Assembly: GCA_039105265.1 (NCBI GenBank)
Contig: JAPFFF010000002.1
Coordinates: 7,378,001-7,442,000 of the forward strand
Reading direction: 5' to 3'
Length of the DNA stretch: 64,000 nucleotides
From: Tritrichomonas musculus
Taxonomy: Eukaryota > Parabasalia > Tritrichomonadida > Tritrichomonadidae
This document shows, one piece after another, positions 10,228-20,463 of this stretch. Every line of letters starts with the position of its first letter. Positions within the stretch are counted from its first letter, which is position 1. The position numbers were made by a program, and so were the translations under genes. The notes beneath the pieces were generated by a model, which did not search any database, was not told where the DNA came from, and saw only the letters and a program-made list of their open reading frames with translations.

Positions 10228-10591
10228 TAGATAGAAATATTTATATTATTTATTTCAGGCCAAATAATCATTCAAGATTTGAGAAATAGATTCAAAAATA
10301 ACGTATAGATGAAATGCTGTACGTTAAAAAAAAAAACGTGAATTCTTATGATGTTGATATCGATTTGATATTAAAGATATTTTATAATGTTTTGTTGTTA
10401 TATTATAAACATATGTATAAAAAATTCAATAGTATTTCATTTTCTCTTGAAGGTATGTAATGACTTTTTTTTATTTCTGCATATACATCGATAAAATGCA
10501 TTTAATTGAATTGTTATATTTATAATTTTATTATAATAAAAACATTTATTTTTTTCAAATGACTCCTAACAATTATCATATGATTCCCATA

Positions 10592-10929
10592 TTAAGGGAC
10601 CACTATCAAATTCTATGTTAAAAATTCTATGAGTTATCACAAAATTAATTGACTTAAAAAAAATTATTTCATGAGTATTTTTGCTATATTTTGGTATATA
10701 TAAATTATATAAATTACATATCATTTATTTCTATTCTTCTTTTAAGCCTATTCCCTTTTTTCAATAAAAATTTAAAAGTTGAAAGGAGTAAAAATTTTAC
10801 AAAAATGATCGGAATGGTGAAATTTTAAAGTTTTAAACTTTTTCCGAGATAACAACTATTGAATTTTCTTTTCTGTGAGTTTTCTCAATATTGAAATGTT
10901 TACAAAAAAATATGATAGTGGTCCCTTAA
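10592..10929. mobile_element. MITE with 17-bp perfect terminal inverted repeats
   Basis: TTAAGGGACCACTATCA starts at 10592 and its exact reverse complement ends at 10929, giving a 338-bp A+T-rich unit without an ORF. If TTAA is the target duplication, the TIR is GGGACCACTATCA (piggyBac-like insertion). If TA is the duplication, the TIR is AGGGACCACTATCA (Tc1/mariner-like). The sequence alone cannot decide, because TTAA and TA are palindromic. The element lies between two minus-strand genes. Confidence 0.75.
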
Positions 10930-11041
10930 ATCATGATAAAATAATTATTCAAAAAAAATCAAATTAAAAATGCTGATTACAGTAAACTAAGTTTATTAAA
11001 TAACAAAATTAACAAATATTTAAGAAAAAAATACATATAAC

Positions 11042-12001
11042 TTAAATTGTTTCATTATTTTGAAGCTTCTCTATTTCTTTTTCCGATTGATTTCCGATTT
11101 CATCTTGTTGAATTGTACTCGCATAAGGATTTTCTTTGAGTTTGTTGAACCTTTTGTGTTCTTTGTTGCATCCCAAAAGCGTTTTCAAGTTTATAATTCC
11201 AGCGCAATGAAGGAGAGTAATTACCATAATACCAACAATTATGCCACTGGCTGTCAAAGTAACAGTTGAAAGCATTTCTTCAGCTGCTGATAAACATTTT
11301 AAGTGTTTGACGTTTAAATTTCCTGCTTGCATTTGTAATAGTCCATCAATCATAAAAGGTATTGCTTTGAATGAGCATTCATATGAATCGAAATTATGTC
11401 TGTTGACTTTATATAAAAGTGAAGATTTGAATTTAAATCCTGATACGCTGGTTAATCGAATGAAAAAAGGTGATGAAGACGAAAATGTACATTTCTTTCC
11501 ATTTTTACATTTAACTGAAGGTTTATCTGGAAATGTATAGTATTCAACACGAGAAATTGGTGAGCCAGATTTATAAACAAGTTCTGAATGGTAAGACAAT
11601 GAACTACCTTGGCTAAAAATGCAAAAATCAGATGGAGTTTTGGGTGAACTTAAATCCATCGAAACTGCAAAATCAGCAATAACAGAATGGGAAACGCCTG
11701 AGCATATTTGATTTGGAATTAACCAAAAATTAAGAGTATAACGTATATTTTTAGGTGATGAAACATATAAAATTGTATCAAAAAACATTGCATGAGATAA
11801 TGAATTCATCAGGACAGAATGTGTTTTGTTTAATGAATCAATTGCTACAAATTTAATTTCGGGAGGAGGTTGTTCATCAAAGATAAAGTAAAGATTATTT
11901 TTCGAAAGACGAATATGAAAAGGTGTATGATGAGTTACCGTAAAAGTATGAAAACCTCTAGAAAATGCTAAGAAAAACGAGGGAAAGAGTAAAAGTAGCA
12001 T
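11042..12001 (-). CDS. Type I single-pass membrane protein, unknown function
   Basis: 319 residues. A hydrophobic N-terminal signal peptide (MLLLLFPSFFLAFS) comes first. An ectodomain to about residue 240 follows, Ser/Phe-rich with several Cys and probably beta-rich. One transmembrane helix lies near 247-270 (TLTASGIIVGIMVITLL). The cytoplasmic tail is about 49 residues, basic then acidic. This is the layout of a trichomonad surface or endomembrane receptor-like protein. No domain family is recognised. The start is ATG at 12001, directly before the signal sequence. Confidence 0.7.
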   Translation of the reverse strand: MLLLLFPSFFLAFSRGFHTFTVTHHTPFHIRLSKNNLYFIFDEQPPPEIKFVAIDSLNKTHSVLMNSLSHAMFFDTILYVSSPKNIRYTLNFWLIPNQICSGVSHSVIADFAVSMDLSSPKTPSDFCIFSQGSSLSYHSELVYKSGSPISRVEYYTFPDKPSVKCKNGKKCTFSSSSPFFIRLTSVSGFKFKSSLLYKVNRHNFDSYECSFKAIPFMIDGLLQMQAGNLNVKHLKCLSAAEEMLSTVTLTASGIIVGIMVITLLHCAGIINLKTLLGCNKEHKRFNKLKENPYASTIQQDEIGNQSEKEIEKLQNNETI

Positions 12002-12832
12002 TTAAAAATCAATTTTTTTGAGAACTAATTTGTCCAGAATTTTGATCGTTAGTAATTGATGTAGTTTTTCAAAGCGCACATCATCTTATTTAAAAAGTGC
12101 ATTAATAAAAATAAATGTAAACAATGGTTGAATAAGACGCATATGATCATTATATTTCCTAATTTCATATTGGTTATATGAAAGGTAGTATATCTAATTT
12201 TGAATGATTGTTAACTCAACATCTAGTAAATATTTTTGATATTTTTTGATATCAAATTGTTTTTTATGCTTAAAATAATGTATAAAAGATACTTAAATAC
12301 AATTTTTTACGACTAATCTAAAAATTGAATATTATCAGTAGCTTCATAAAAAATCTTTATTCTTTACTTCTAGCATAGATTTAGATGGTAAATTTAATGA
12401 TTTAACAAGTTGGTGATGGAAAATATCAATGATATTTAAATAAAAAATTGATTTTTTATAAAAAAATCGTACGTTAAAAAAACATTTTCAAATAAATGTT
12501 CAGTTTTGAAATAATTCTCTTACATTTTGTTACTATTTCAAAATATTTCATTCATATGATAATATTATATAAACTAATAAAAAATGGTGAATATCCCAAC
12601 ATTAGATTTTGAGAAAAAGTTGATTCTTTTGATTAAGTATTGATTTTATTTGATTCTTTGGATGAGAATAAACTTTTTGCTGCTTTAAAATGTTTATATA
12701 TAATGTGAAACAAGTATATAGCAACTTTATATTCAAATATTCGTGTTTTCATCAAATATTAAGATATAAAATATGTTTGGGGAAAAAAATAGTGTTGAAA
12801 CATATAAAACAAATAATGGGAGAAGTTTCGGA
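12002..12832. other. Intergenic, A+T-rich
   Basis: No ORF or clear repeat is seen in these ~830 bp. The stretch is mostly poly-A/T-biased sequence and includes the upstream region of the type I membrane protein gene. Confidence 0.4.
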
Positions 12833-13620
12833 TTAAGCAAATTCATCATGTATCAATGAGCTTTTAATGTTTTTAAGAACCTCATTAAGGTTCTTAATGA
12901 AATTATTTAATGTAACTTCTCGATTGTTTTCATTATAAAAAAGTTCTTTAAGTTTTCCTCCATTATTTGGCCAATAGAATTTCAAGAGCCCAACGGTATC
13001 ATAATTTGTTGAGTCTACAGCATATTCACTTGAAAGAGATACATTTCTATCTACTGTTGCTATTCCTGAACTTTGAAAACCTGCTTGAAAATTTGCAAAT
13101 GTTGCACTATTGTAAAGGGCACTTATAAATTTTATCATAGTGTTCATCAGTTCTCTTGCTGTTTGTTTATTATATACAAAGCTATTGACTTCAAATGCTT
13201 GAAGCAAGTGCGACGTGTTCAGCAGTATCAGCACCAGGTCAATTCCAAGCAGATACAATATCAAAGATGCTTTGAAATTGTATCTGTTTGGGTGGTAATG
13301 AACAAGATGTAGTATTCTATCTTTCCTTATATCTTCAGGCAAAGTCAACATGTAGTAACTCACTTGGCAAACAATAATGATACCAAATAAAGCAAATAAA
13401 TTTTTGGTTATCCAACCAGCAATTGACGAGGTGAAAAGGCATTACTGGTGAAGTGGACCTTTTGCCGCCAGCACTTTTAACCTTTTCCTAGCTGATAGCA
13501 TGGTCTCATCCATTTTAAAGATGAGTTTTGATCTTCTCTTGAAAAGAAACTCATGTAGCTCAAAATTAGGATATATTGCTGTTATATCACATATTGAACT
13601 TCTTTGAAAGTTTCAATGAT
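12833..13620 (-). pseudogene. Remnant of a multi-membrane receptor-like gene
   Basis: One minus-strand frame reads as ordinary protein through a stop. The upstream part (~13444-13600) encodes YPNFELHEFLFKRRSKL and LSARKRLKVLAAKGPLH. A TAA lies at 13442-13444. The frame then continues with hydrophobic segments (GWITKNLFALFGIIIVCQ; FKASLILYLLGIDLVLILL) and a soluble stretch ending at 12833. The open part alone would be 176 residues from a GTG, or 172 from the ATG at 13351. The mix of membrane helices and polar loops recalls the large polytopic cyclase/receptor proteins of trichomonads, but no cyclase domain is present, so that origin is a guess. It is probably a dead 3' fragment. Confidence 0.5.
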
Positions 13621-13852
13621 TTAAGCTTCTTCTTATTTCTAATAGTGAATGGATATTTATTTAAAATCTAATAGTCTTAAACTTCCAAGATTTTGAATTG
13701 CGTAAACATCAATAAGATTAATAGTGTTGAAAATGAGCTCTTTTTCATATACAACAAAATGTACATAATTACCAATTCTTTTGATAATTTATGTGTTCAG
13801 AATGTTGTCATATAGTTCCTTTTTTTAGACCACATTATTTTGGTATATAAAG

Positions 13853-13854
<2 letters not shown>

Positions 13855-13886
<32 letters not shown>
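13855..13886. repeat. Poly-A tract, 32 nt
   Basis: Uninterrupted run of A between decayed gene fragments. Confidence 0.9.
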
Positions 13887-13888
<2 letters not shown>

Positions 13889-15375
13889 TTAATATAAAAA
13901 TGGAATAGTGAAAAAATATGTATACAAAGCCTTAGTGAAATCATTGGTTTGTTTATGCCTGGGCGACCGTTAACGGTGCATAACCTAAAATAGTAGAAAA
14001 AAGAGCCTTTTGAATTTAATATATAGGTTCAACATTGAGAGAGTAACTAAAACAAATCACCTCTCTTCAAAAAGAAAAAAGATGATGAAAAGATTTTAAT
14101 AGTAAGCACTAGAATTTGTAATTGTCATTATTCCAATTTCCATTTATGGAATGCTCTTTGGTTAACATTTTGATGCATAAAGATTCAGGAATTGGAGATT
14201 TGAAAACGTCTTTAAAGTTTATCAATTTCTTTGTAACTTCTAAAAGTTTGATAAAACTAATGGAAAAGTTTTTTTGAGGCCTTCCTCTTCTATTGAAAGA
14301 CATCATTTGCTCAATATTTATATAGATAAAGTAAAGATTCATTCAAATCAATGAAAATACTTTTTTTTGGCATATTACATGATCAATGTTAAAAAAAGGT
14401 ACAAGTAATTAAGATAAAGGCTCATAATAGAACTTAAAACAGAAAAAGTTTGCTGTTCAACTGTATTTCATCTTCAAATAAGCAGATTTTTGTAAAACTG
14501 AATTTGATTCATGGATTTCAAAGACGATTCCAATGTATAAAACTACTTATACTTTATATGATAAATAATTAAGTGAAACAATAATTGTATAAATAAATAA
14601 AAATTGTGAGAATGTACGTTATTGTTTCACAATTAAACGCGAGAGAAAATCAAAAAAATAACTGCTTTTTTTAAATTTTTAAATATCTCATAAAATACTA
14701 AGTTTTTTTAATTATTTCTAATATATATAGCATATTTTTATCATTTAATAATTAAAAAATAATATTTTATTTCTTGTACATCATTATAGAAATTGAAAAA
14801 GGTATATCTATTTTTTATAACAAAAATGTAAACTATTGAATTCAAAATATGCTTTTTTCTTTTATTGCTATATAAATTTTTAGATGAACAGACAGTTCGC
14901 ATGATGAAATTTCATTTCCTATGAATTGAAATAAAAAAAATAAAATTAAATAATTGTTTCAAAAAATTAAATAAAACCGTTTTCCTCCGTTATTTGAAAT
15001 AAAATTTTTATACTCTGCATGCATTTTTGCTGGCATTTCATTTGAATATAATTTAAAAATAGAATAATATTTAATTCAAAATAAATATAAGTGTCATATA
15101 ATATATAATAATAATAATTAATTAAAAATTTATATAGATATAATTATTTTACATTTTGTAAAAATAAAATTTTCATTAATTCAATTTTTTAAACTGTACA
15201 AAAAATGTTTATTGAATATATCTACAGATGCCTTTATTTAACAAAAAATGATAAAAAAATTGCAATACATTTTATAAAAATACTTTTAAATTTCAATACA
15301 TTCAAATATCAGCCCCATTGAAATATCGGTTTATTCATTATCGAAATATAATTGAGTGCTTATATAGTCTGAAAT
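13887..15375. other. A+T-rich region with decayed fragments
   Basis: Apart from the kinase scrap, this holds a perfect 12-bp palindrome (ACCGTTAACGGT, 13966-13977) and long A+T-rich stretches. It also contains the upstream region of the Ser/Thr kinase gene. No convincing gene is seen. Confidence 0.4.
14442..14480 (+). pseudogene. 39-bp scrap of a protein kinase gene
   Basis: About 35 of 39 bases match the intact kinase gene around 15749-15787, the region encoding KKFAVQLYLILK just before the catalytic loop. Here the same frame reads KKFAVQLYFIFK and then stops. It sits about 930 bp upstream of the intact gene on the same strand. It is either the last trace of a tandem kinase copy or a captured fragment. 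Confidence 0.5.
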
Positions 15376-16647
15376 ATGAATCTTCCTCCTAGCTTAGCAT
15401 CGACATACAGCTTAATTCATCCAATTGGATTTGGCTCATACTCCACTGTCTATCTTGCTGTTCATGTATCTAGTAAATCATATGTCGCTATCAAAATAAT
15501 TTCATATGAAAAATTGAAAACGTCAAATAGCATGAAAGATGAAAAAGGAGATGAAGTGAAAATTTTACAAAAATTGTCTGGTCACCCATTCGTAACCAAA
15601 ATATATAGTTTTACTCGTGATGATAATTCGAATATTTATATAGTGATGGAATATGTTGAAGGAGGCAATCTCCTTCAAATGATTAACCTTAATTGCCCTC
15701 CTTTATTATCATGCCTATCTTCTTTAACGTCTTATGTCATTTCAATGAAAAAGTTTGCTGTTCAATTGTATTTAATCCTCAAACATCTTGATAAAAATAA
15801 AATAGTTCACCGTGATATAAAGTCAGAAAATATACTTATTGATAGATATAATAATCTTCGCCTAGCAGATTTCGGGCTTGCGGTCGATTTAAGCAACATT
15901 CAACCATCTTCTTCTTTTCGTGAACTTGAACTTTCGTCACCAGCAGGAACCCCACAATACATAGCTCCCGAAATCATTAGAGGGCAGAATTATGGGAGAC
16001 CGGCTGATGTATGGAGTACTGGTGTTGTATTATATTGCTGTGCTTTTGGAACTTTTCCATTTCATTCGAATAATAATTCATATTCAACATCATCACATAG
16101 CGCCTTAATCAACATACCTAATGCAGATATTAAGAACAAAACTGCTTTTACAGAATATCATTATAATATTTTTTACTCAATTTTAAATGATGATGTAACT
16201 TTTCCAGATGGCCACCTTCGAAATGCTGATCTAGAAGATCTTATCAGGAAAATGCTAATTAAAGATCAAAAGGAAAGAATCACAGTTGAGGAGATGGGAA
16301 ATCATCCATTTATAAAAAGCGCTTCAGATCTTATTGAAAAAGTTGAACAATCATTTGAAAATTATAGTTTTGTTCATTCATCTCCTGATGCTTCTTTGAA
16401 TGTAGACAACATGATATTGAAAAGACAACAACAAACAGAATCATTGCAAGATTTAGGAATTATTGAGCAGTCTGATATAACCAAAATGGAAACAGATCAA
16501 CATAAAAAGATTGTTCACAAGGTTCGAAAACAAATATCGAGGAAAACAGATAATCCAATGGCTTTCCTTGCCAAAAGTATTGCTCATTCCAGCATACATG
16601 CTAAGCAGCGGAGTTCTAGTTTTCGTGAAAGGAAGAAATTTGTTTGA
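15376..16647 (+). CDS. Ser/Thr protein kinase (CAMK/AMPK-like)
   Basis: 423 residues with a complete kinase domain from ~12 to 315. Visible motifs are the glycine loop GFGSYSTV (18-25), the lysine in VAIK (40), HRDIKSEN (145-152), DFG (165-167), GTPQYIAPE (191-199) and ADVWSTGVVLY. All catalytic residues are present, so it should be active. HRDIKSEN and the APE region suit the CAMK/AMPK-like group. A Ser/Leu-rich insert precedes the catalytic loop (~104-122). The C-terminal ~110 residues are polar with a basic end. The ATG at 15376 is the first in frame. The substrate is unknown. Confidence 0.92.
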   Translation: MNLPPSLASTYSLIHPIGFGSYSTVYLAVHVSSKSYVAIKIISYEKLKTSNSMKDEKGDEVKILQKLSGHPFVTKIYSFTRDDNSNIYIVMEYVEGGNLLQMINLNCPPLLSCLSSLTSYVISMKKFAVQLYLILKHLDKNKIVHRDIKSENILIDRYNNLRLADFGLAVDLSNIQPSSSFRELELSSPAGTPQYIAPEIIRGQNYGRPADVWSTGVVLYCCAFGTFPFHSNNNSYSTSSHSALINIPNADIKNKTAFTEYHYNIFYSILNDDVTFPDGHLRNADLEDLIRKMLIKDQKERITVEEMGNHPFIKSASDLIEKVEQSFENYSFVHSSPDASLNVDNMILKRQQQTESLQDLGIIEQSDITKMETDQHKKIVHKVRKQISRKTDNPMAFLAKSIAHSSIHAKQRSSSFRERKKFV

Positions 16648-16849
16648 ATTATATATATATATTTTTTTATTGTTATTAAATGTTTGTATCCTAAATTGTT
16701 AGCTTTTTTATATTTCACCTTAAATTATAACATAAAGGTACATATATGAAAGATATTTGGCCAAGAGCACCAGGGTGCAGAAATATTTCCCCACCCCATT
16801 CAAAAAGTTAGAATGGCGCTAAGAAAAAAACAATAAATTTATTGGATTA

Positions 16850-17215
16850 GGAAAAAAATTCCAACTTGGAATTTCCAAGTTTTTTTTATTTCACATGTCA
16901 AGAAAACTTGGAAATTCCAAGTTTTTTTTTCCCTGAGCTTTTCTTCAACAATAGCAAGAACAAAATGATAAAAAACGCGTTAATACTTTAATATAATAAG
17001 TTATCAATATCATTTGGCAATTTTTTTCGTGCATTTCATCCAAATCTTAAAATGCTGATACTGATATCATTACGCCATGTATCTCAAAATACAAAAACAA
17101 ATGCAAATTTACCGCTATCAACACTTTAATAACAATATACGATTCATTTACCATGCAAATTTCGAAATTTTCATTTTGACTCTCATAATTAATATTCAAT
17201 AATTATACTAGCATT
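16850..17215 (+). repeat. MULE left terminal inverted repeat
   Basis: Matches 19803-20171 in reverse complement with only a few small differences. Near its outer end it contains two 19-bp near-palindromes (AACTTGGAATTTCCAAGTT and AACTTGGAAATTCCAAGTT), possible transposase binding sites. Confidence 0.9.
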
Positions 17216-17612
17216 AAATAAATGTATCTATCCGAAAAATTCAAATAGGAAATAAAAAAAAAGATATCTTTCCTAAATTAAAAAAAAAAAAAATCCATAT
17301 ATAACTTTCTCTCACGATATTTTTTTTATTTATTTATTTTTATAATATGCTTTTAAACTCAGGAAAAAGGTATAATATTAGCTTAATATTTAGATAATCT
17401 AAGAATGTATCACAATTAATTCAAAAAGTTTTAATAAACCATTCAAAAAAAAAAAAGTTCGGTGCTTTTTTTATTCCTACCGAATGTTTTTTGATTCATT
17501 AAAGCTTCTTATAAACCATTCAGATATAATAATTGATCATGTTAAAAAGAAAAAAGTAAAAAAAAAATTTATTAAAATAGATCATGTTAAAAAAAAAAAA
17601 TATTTATTAAAT

Positions 17613-19607
17613 TTAAAATATTTCATTTTCATCATCAGAAACAATAACGCCATTTGGAGCCTGGTTAGGAATATCTGCAAAAGCTTTGCTGATCATTGTC
17701 CAATTTTTAAAATACCAATCAATTATGGCCTTTTTAGTTTTAACTGTGTATTTTAATCTTGGTATGGCTGGATTTGTATCGCATAATTGATTTGCAAGTG
17801 ATACAAGAGCAGAAATTGTGACTTTCCTCCCTTCGACATGACGTTGAATTATTTTGAATATAAGAGATTTATCTTTGTCCAAGTTATTTTCTTCTATAGA
17901 ACTAATATATCGTTTTTTTTGCTTTTTTTTAGGCTTGTTCAATAATGAAAAAAGTGGTAATTGTATGTCAATTTGGGCTTGATGAATAAGATCATTTATT
18001 TTTTCCCTATATTCTGGAGAATTCTGATATAGATATCTGATTTTTGAAGCAATTAAATCTGCATCTTGCACTTTTAATTGATCAGTTTGAACAACTTTTT
18101 CATAAGAATGATTATTAAGGCTAACATTACAAGTAATTGTACCAAACGCCTCATGAAATGTGGAACAAAGCCAATCTTTTGAAACAGCTTTATATAAATC
18201 AATATTGTTTTCTCTTAAGAAGCGTATCTGTTTTGGACAAGGAATTCCTAAGTCTGTGTCGATATAACAAACGCATTTACCTTTTTGGCCGACTAAATGA
18301 TACTCATCATCGTAAAATTCGTTGCGAGCATCTTTAAGTATCATTTTGTCAATTAATTGATTTGCTGAATCAGTTAATAATTGATTTTCCTTGTGAATTC
18401 TAGAAGCAGATGCCTCAAACCATTCAGTTGAAATGGTGAAACATTCTTGAAGCATATAATATGCGTTGTTTGATTTCAATTTAATAATATTATTAAACAT
18501 TTCTAAACGTTGTGACGATACAATGTTTCGTTTGTGAATCTTTGGATTTGATAAAAAGTGATGAGCAATATTGCTTAAATAATAAAGACCTTTGAGTTCT
18601 GAATCAACTTGCGATTCTTCTTTGATCCAAAGTGCTTGAAAAGTGTCATCAGATATTTTTCCTTGCATTAAATGTTTTAAGCATTTCCATAAATTTACAC
18701 TTGGCTTGAATTGAAACTTTTTTAAAAAGTTTTCTTTTAAATGAAATAAGCAATATATTAAATTATATTTTTTCCCAAAACTATCACGACAAGCTTTTTC
18801 TATACATGGAGCCATATCAGAAATTACTGTGAAATGGACATCGGGCAGTTCATTCTCAATCATATCAAAGATATATCGATATCCTTTTGAATCCTCTGTC
18901 CCTCTTAGAACAATACCAACTATTTGTGTATGTAATTCACCATCAATAACGGCGCATGTTGTGAATCGAATATCTTCTTTTGAAAAAGTTGCGTCAACTA
19001 TAAGAGGATTTGGGTATGACTTAAGAACTTTTCTTGCCCATGGTGGAAACAGTATAATAGCTGTTAAAGTTCCTTCAAAAAAGTCGTAATTCAATTCCCA
19101 GTTGTGTTCATTCTTAAATTTTTCGGCTAGGTCTATCAATTGGCCTAATGATCCCTTTGTATGATTGAAAAATATTCCTTTAGCAAGATGGCGTATGTAT
19201 TTTGATTCATTTTTTGTAAAGTCTTTACCTGAAATTATTTTAAGTATATTTTTTACTTGATTAATTGATGGCATTGATTCTTTAAATGAATCAGATATAC
19301 GTTCGGCTAGAGCGTGAGGATCAAGGGAATCACGAATATTTTGGATTGAATGAGAACAATTAATTTTATGATTGAGATTGGTACCTTTGAGAACTAGATA
19401 ATAACCTTTTTTGCATTTTTTGGAATCTCTTAAATTAAAAGTGATTTGAAAAGGACAATCCTGATCTTTGCATTGAATTTTATAATAATTTCCAGAATTT
19501 AGAATATTAAACTTTATTGATTTTGTACGTGCTAAATTTATGCAATATTGAATCATTTCGTCCCTATTTTCAAAAAAATTGACGAGTTCTATTTTCGATG
19601 TTTCCAT
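17613..19607 (-). CDS. MULE transposase
   Basis: 664 residues from the ATG at 19607; the frame is open 19 codons further to a GTG, which is an unlikely start. The N-terminal ~110 residues carry a FAR1/FLYWCH-like zinc pattern (CKDQDCPF ... HKINCSH). The DDE/RNase-H-like core follows: LIVDATF with the first Asp near 205, VISDMAPCIEKAC with the second Asp near 263, and the MULE-type C-x-x-H in YCLFHLKENF near 283-287. The C-terminal part has a further Cys-containing stretch (KGKCVCYIDTDLGIPCPKQ), comparable to the SWIM-like region of MULE transposases. No internal stop is present, so it could be functional. The gene occupies most of the space between the TIRs. Confidence 0.9.
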   Translation of the reverse strand: METSKIELVNFFENRDEMIQYCINLARTKSIKFNILNSGNYYKIQCKDQDCPFQITFNLRDSKKCKKGYYLVLKGTNLNHKINCSHSIQNIRDSLDPHALAERISDSFKESMPSINQVKNILKIISGKDFTKNESKYIRHLAKGIFFNHTKGSLGQLIDLAEKFKNEHNWELNYDFFEGTLTAIILFPPWARKVLKSYPNPLIVDATFSKEDIRFTTCAVIDGELHTQIVGIVLRGTEDSKGYRYIFDMIENELPDVHFTVISDMAPCIEKACRDSFGKKYNLIYCLFHLKENFLKKFQFKPSVNLWKCLKHLMQGKISDDTFQALWIKEESQVDSELKGLYYLSNIAHHFLSNPKIHKRNIVSSQRLEMFNNIIKLKSNNAYYMLQECFTISTEWFEASASRIHKENQLLTDSANQLIDKMILKDARNEFYDDEYHLVGQKGKCVCYIDTDLGIPCPKQIRFLRENNIDLYKAVSKDWLCSTFHEAFGTITCNVSLNNHSYEKVVQTDQLKVQDADLIASKIRYLYQNSPEYREKINDLIHQAQIDIQLPLFSLLNKPKKKQKKRYISSIEENNLDKDKSLIFKIIQRHVEGRKVTISALVSLANQLCDTNPAIPRLKYTVKTKKAIIDWYFKNWTMISKAFADIPNQAPNGVIVSDDENEIF

Positions 19608-19802
19608 CAAGATTAGAAATGGAAAAACTAAACGAATTTGTATAATATTTGAATGGTTTATCACAACTTTTTGAATGAATTGTTAGAACTTTTTGAAAAT
19701 TTTTTAAAAAAACATTCGGTAGGATAAAAAATTAGTTCATACTTCATATTAATTATACTAGCATAAAATAATTTTCCATATTAATGTAATTATGTATATT
19801 GA

Positions 19803-20171
19803 TTATGCTAGTATAATTACTGAAAATATTAATTATGAGAGTCAAAATGAAAATTTCGAAATTTGCATGGTAAATGAATCGTATATTGTTATTAAAGTGT
19901 TGATAGCGGTAAATTTGCATTTGTTTTTGTATTTTGAGATGCATGGCGTAATGATATCAGTATCAGCATTTTAAGATTTGGATGAAATGCACGAAAAAAA
20001 TTGCCAAATGATATTGATAACTTATTATATTAAAGTATTAACGCGTTTTTTATCATTTTGTTCTTGCTATTGTTGAAGAAAAGCTCAGGGAAAAAAAAAC
20101 TTGGAATTTCCAAGTTTTCTTGACATGTGAAATAAAAAAAACTTGGAAATTCCAAGTTGGAATTTTTTTCC
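19803..20171 (-). repeat. MULE right terminal inverted repeat
   Basis: Reverse complement of the left TIR. Just inside it, a further inverted copy of AATTATACTAGCATAA (near 19750) makes a local hairpin with the TIR's inner end. Confidence 0.9.
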
Positions 20172-20365
20172 GCATCCAAATTTATTTTAGAATATTTGAC
20201 AATTTCATTCAGGCAAAACTTCAAAGGCAAGCGAAACTTCGCGAAATAGAAAACAAGAAGAAAAGCTACGAGAAGAAGAGAGATCTGTTACATTATCATT
20301 CATTAACTTTTGGAATATTTGACAATTACATTCAGGTAAAATCTCAAAGAGTATCAAAATTATGA
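20172..20365 (+). pseudogene. Coding relic with a repeated unit, adjoining the MULE
   Basis: The plus strand reads IFDNFIQAKLQRQAKL, a Lys/Glu-rich linker, then IFDNYIQVKSQRVSKL and a stop. The two 37-nt DNA units (from ~20189 and ~20312) are about 90% identical. The frame has no start outside the MULE TIR, so this looks like part of an older gene cut by the transposon. No family is recognised. Confidence 0.4.
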
Positions 20366-20463
20366 TACAAATGAATTTAATTCAACAAAAATATATTACA
20401 AATATAAATCATTACAAAAGGCCGTTTATTAGTTAATCAGACCGTTTATTATTTCATATTTTC

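Larger units (their letters stand above)
16850..20171 (-). mobile_element. Mutator-like element (MULE) with long terminal inverted repeats
   Basis: A 3322-bp element. The left TIR (16850-17215) and right TIR (19803-20171) are near-identical inverted repeats of ~367 bp, starting GGAAAAAAATTCCAACTTGG. They enclose one open transposase gene. Inner, weaker inverted repeats lie closer to the gene, such as CCTACCGAATGTTTTTT near 17479 and its complement near 19707. No clear 9-bp target duplication is seen: the flanks are ATTGGATTA on the left and GCATCCAAA on the right. The flanks themselves show faint inverted similarity (AATAAATTT...GGAT), so the true ends may lie slightly further out. High TIR identity plus an intact ORF suggest a recent insertion. 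Confidence 0.9.

Noticed and set aside
13966-13977. ACCGTTAACGGT palindrome as a Myb site or RNA gene
   Set aside because: A 12-bp palindrome in a non-genic region; no gene within range and no fold supporting an RNA gene.
14109-14342. 77-codon minus-strand ORF containing RRGRPQK (AT-hook-like)
   Set aside because: Too short, in decayed sequence, and the motif is only a few residues; no support as a gene.
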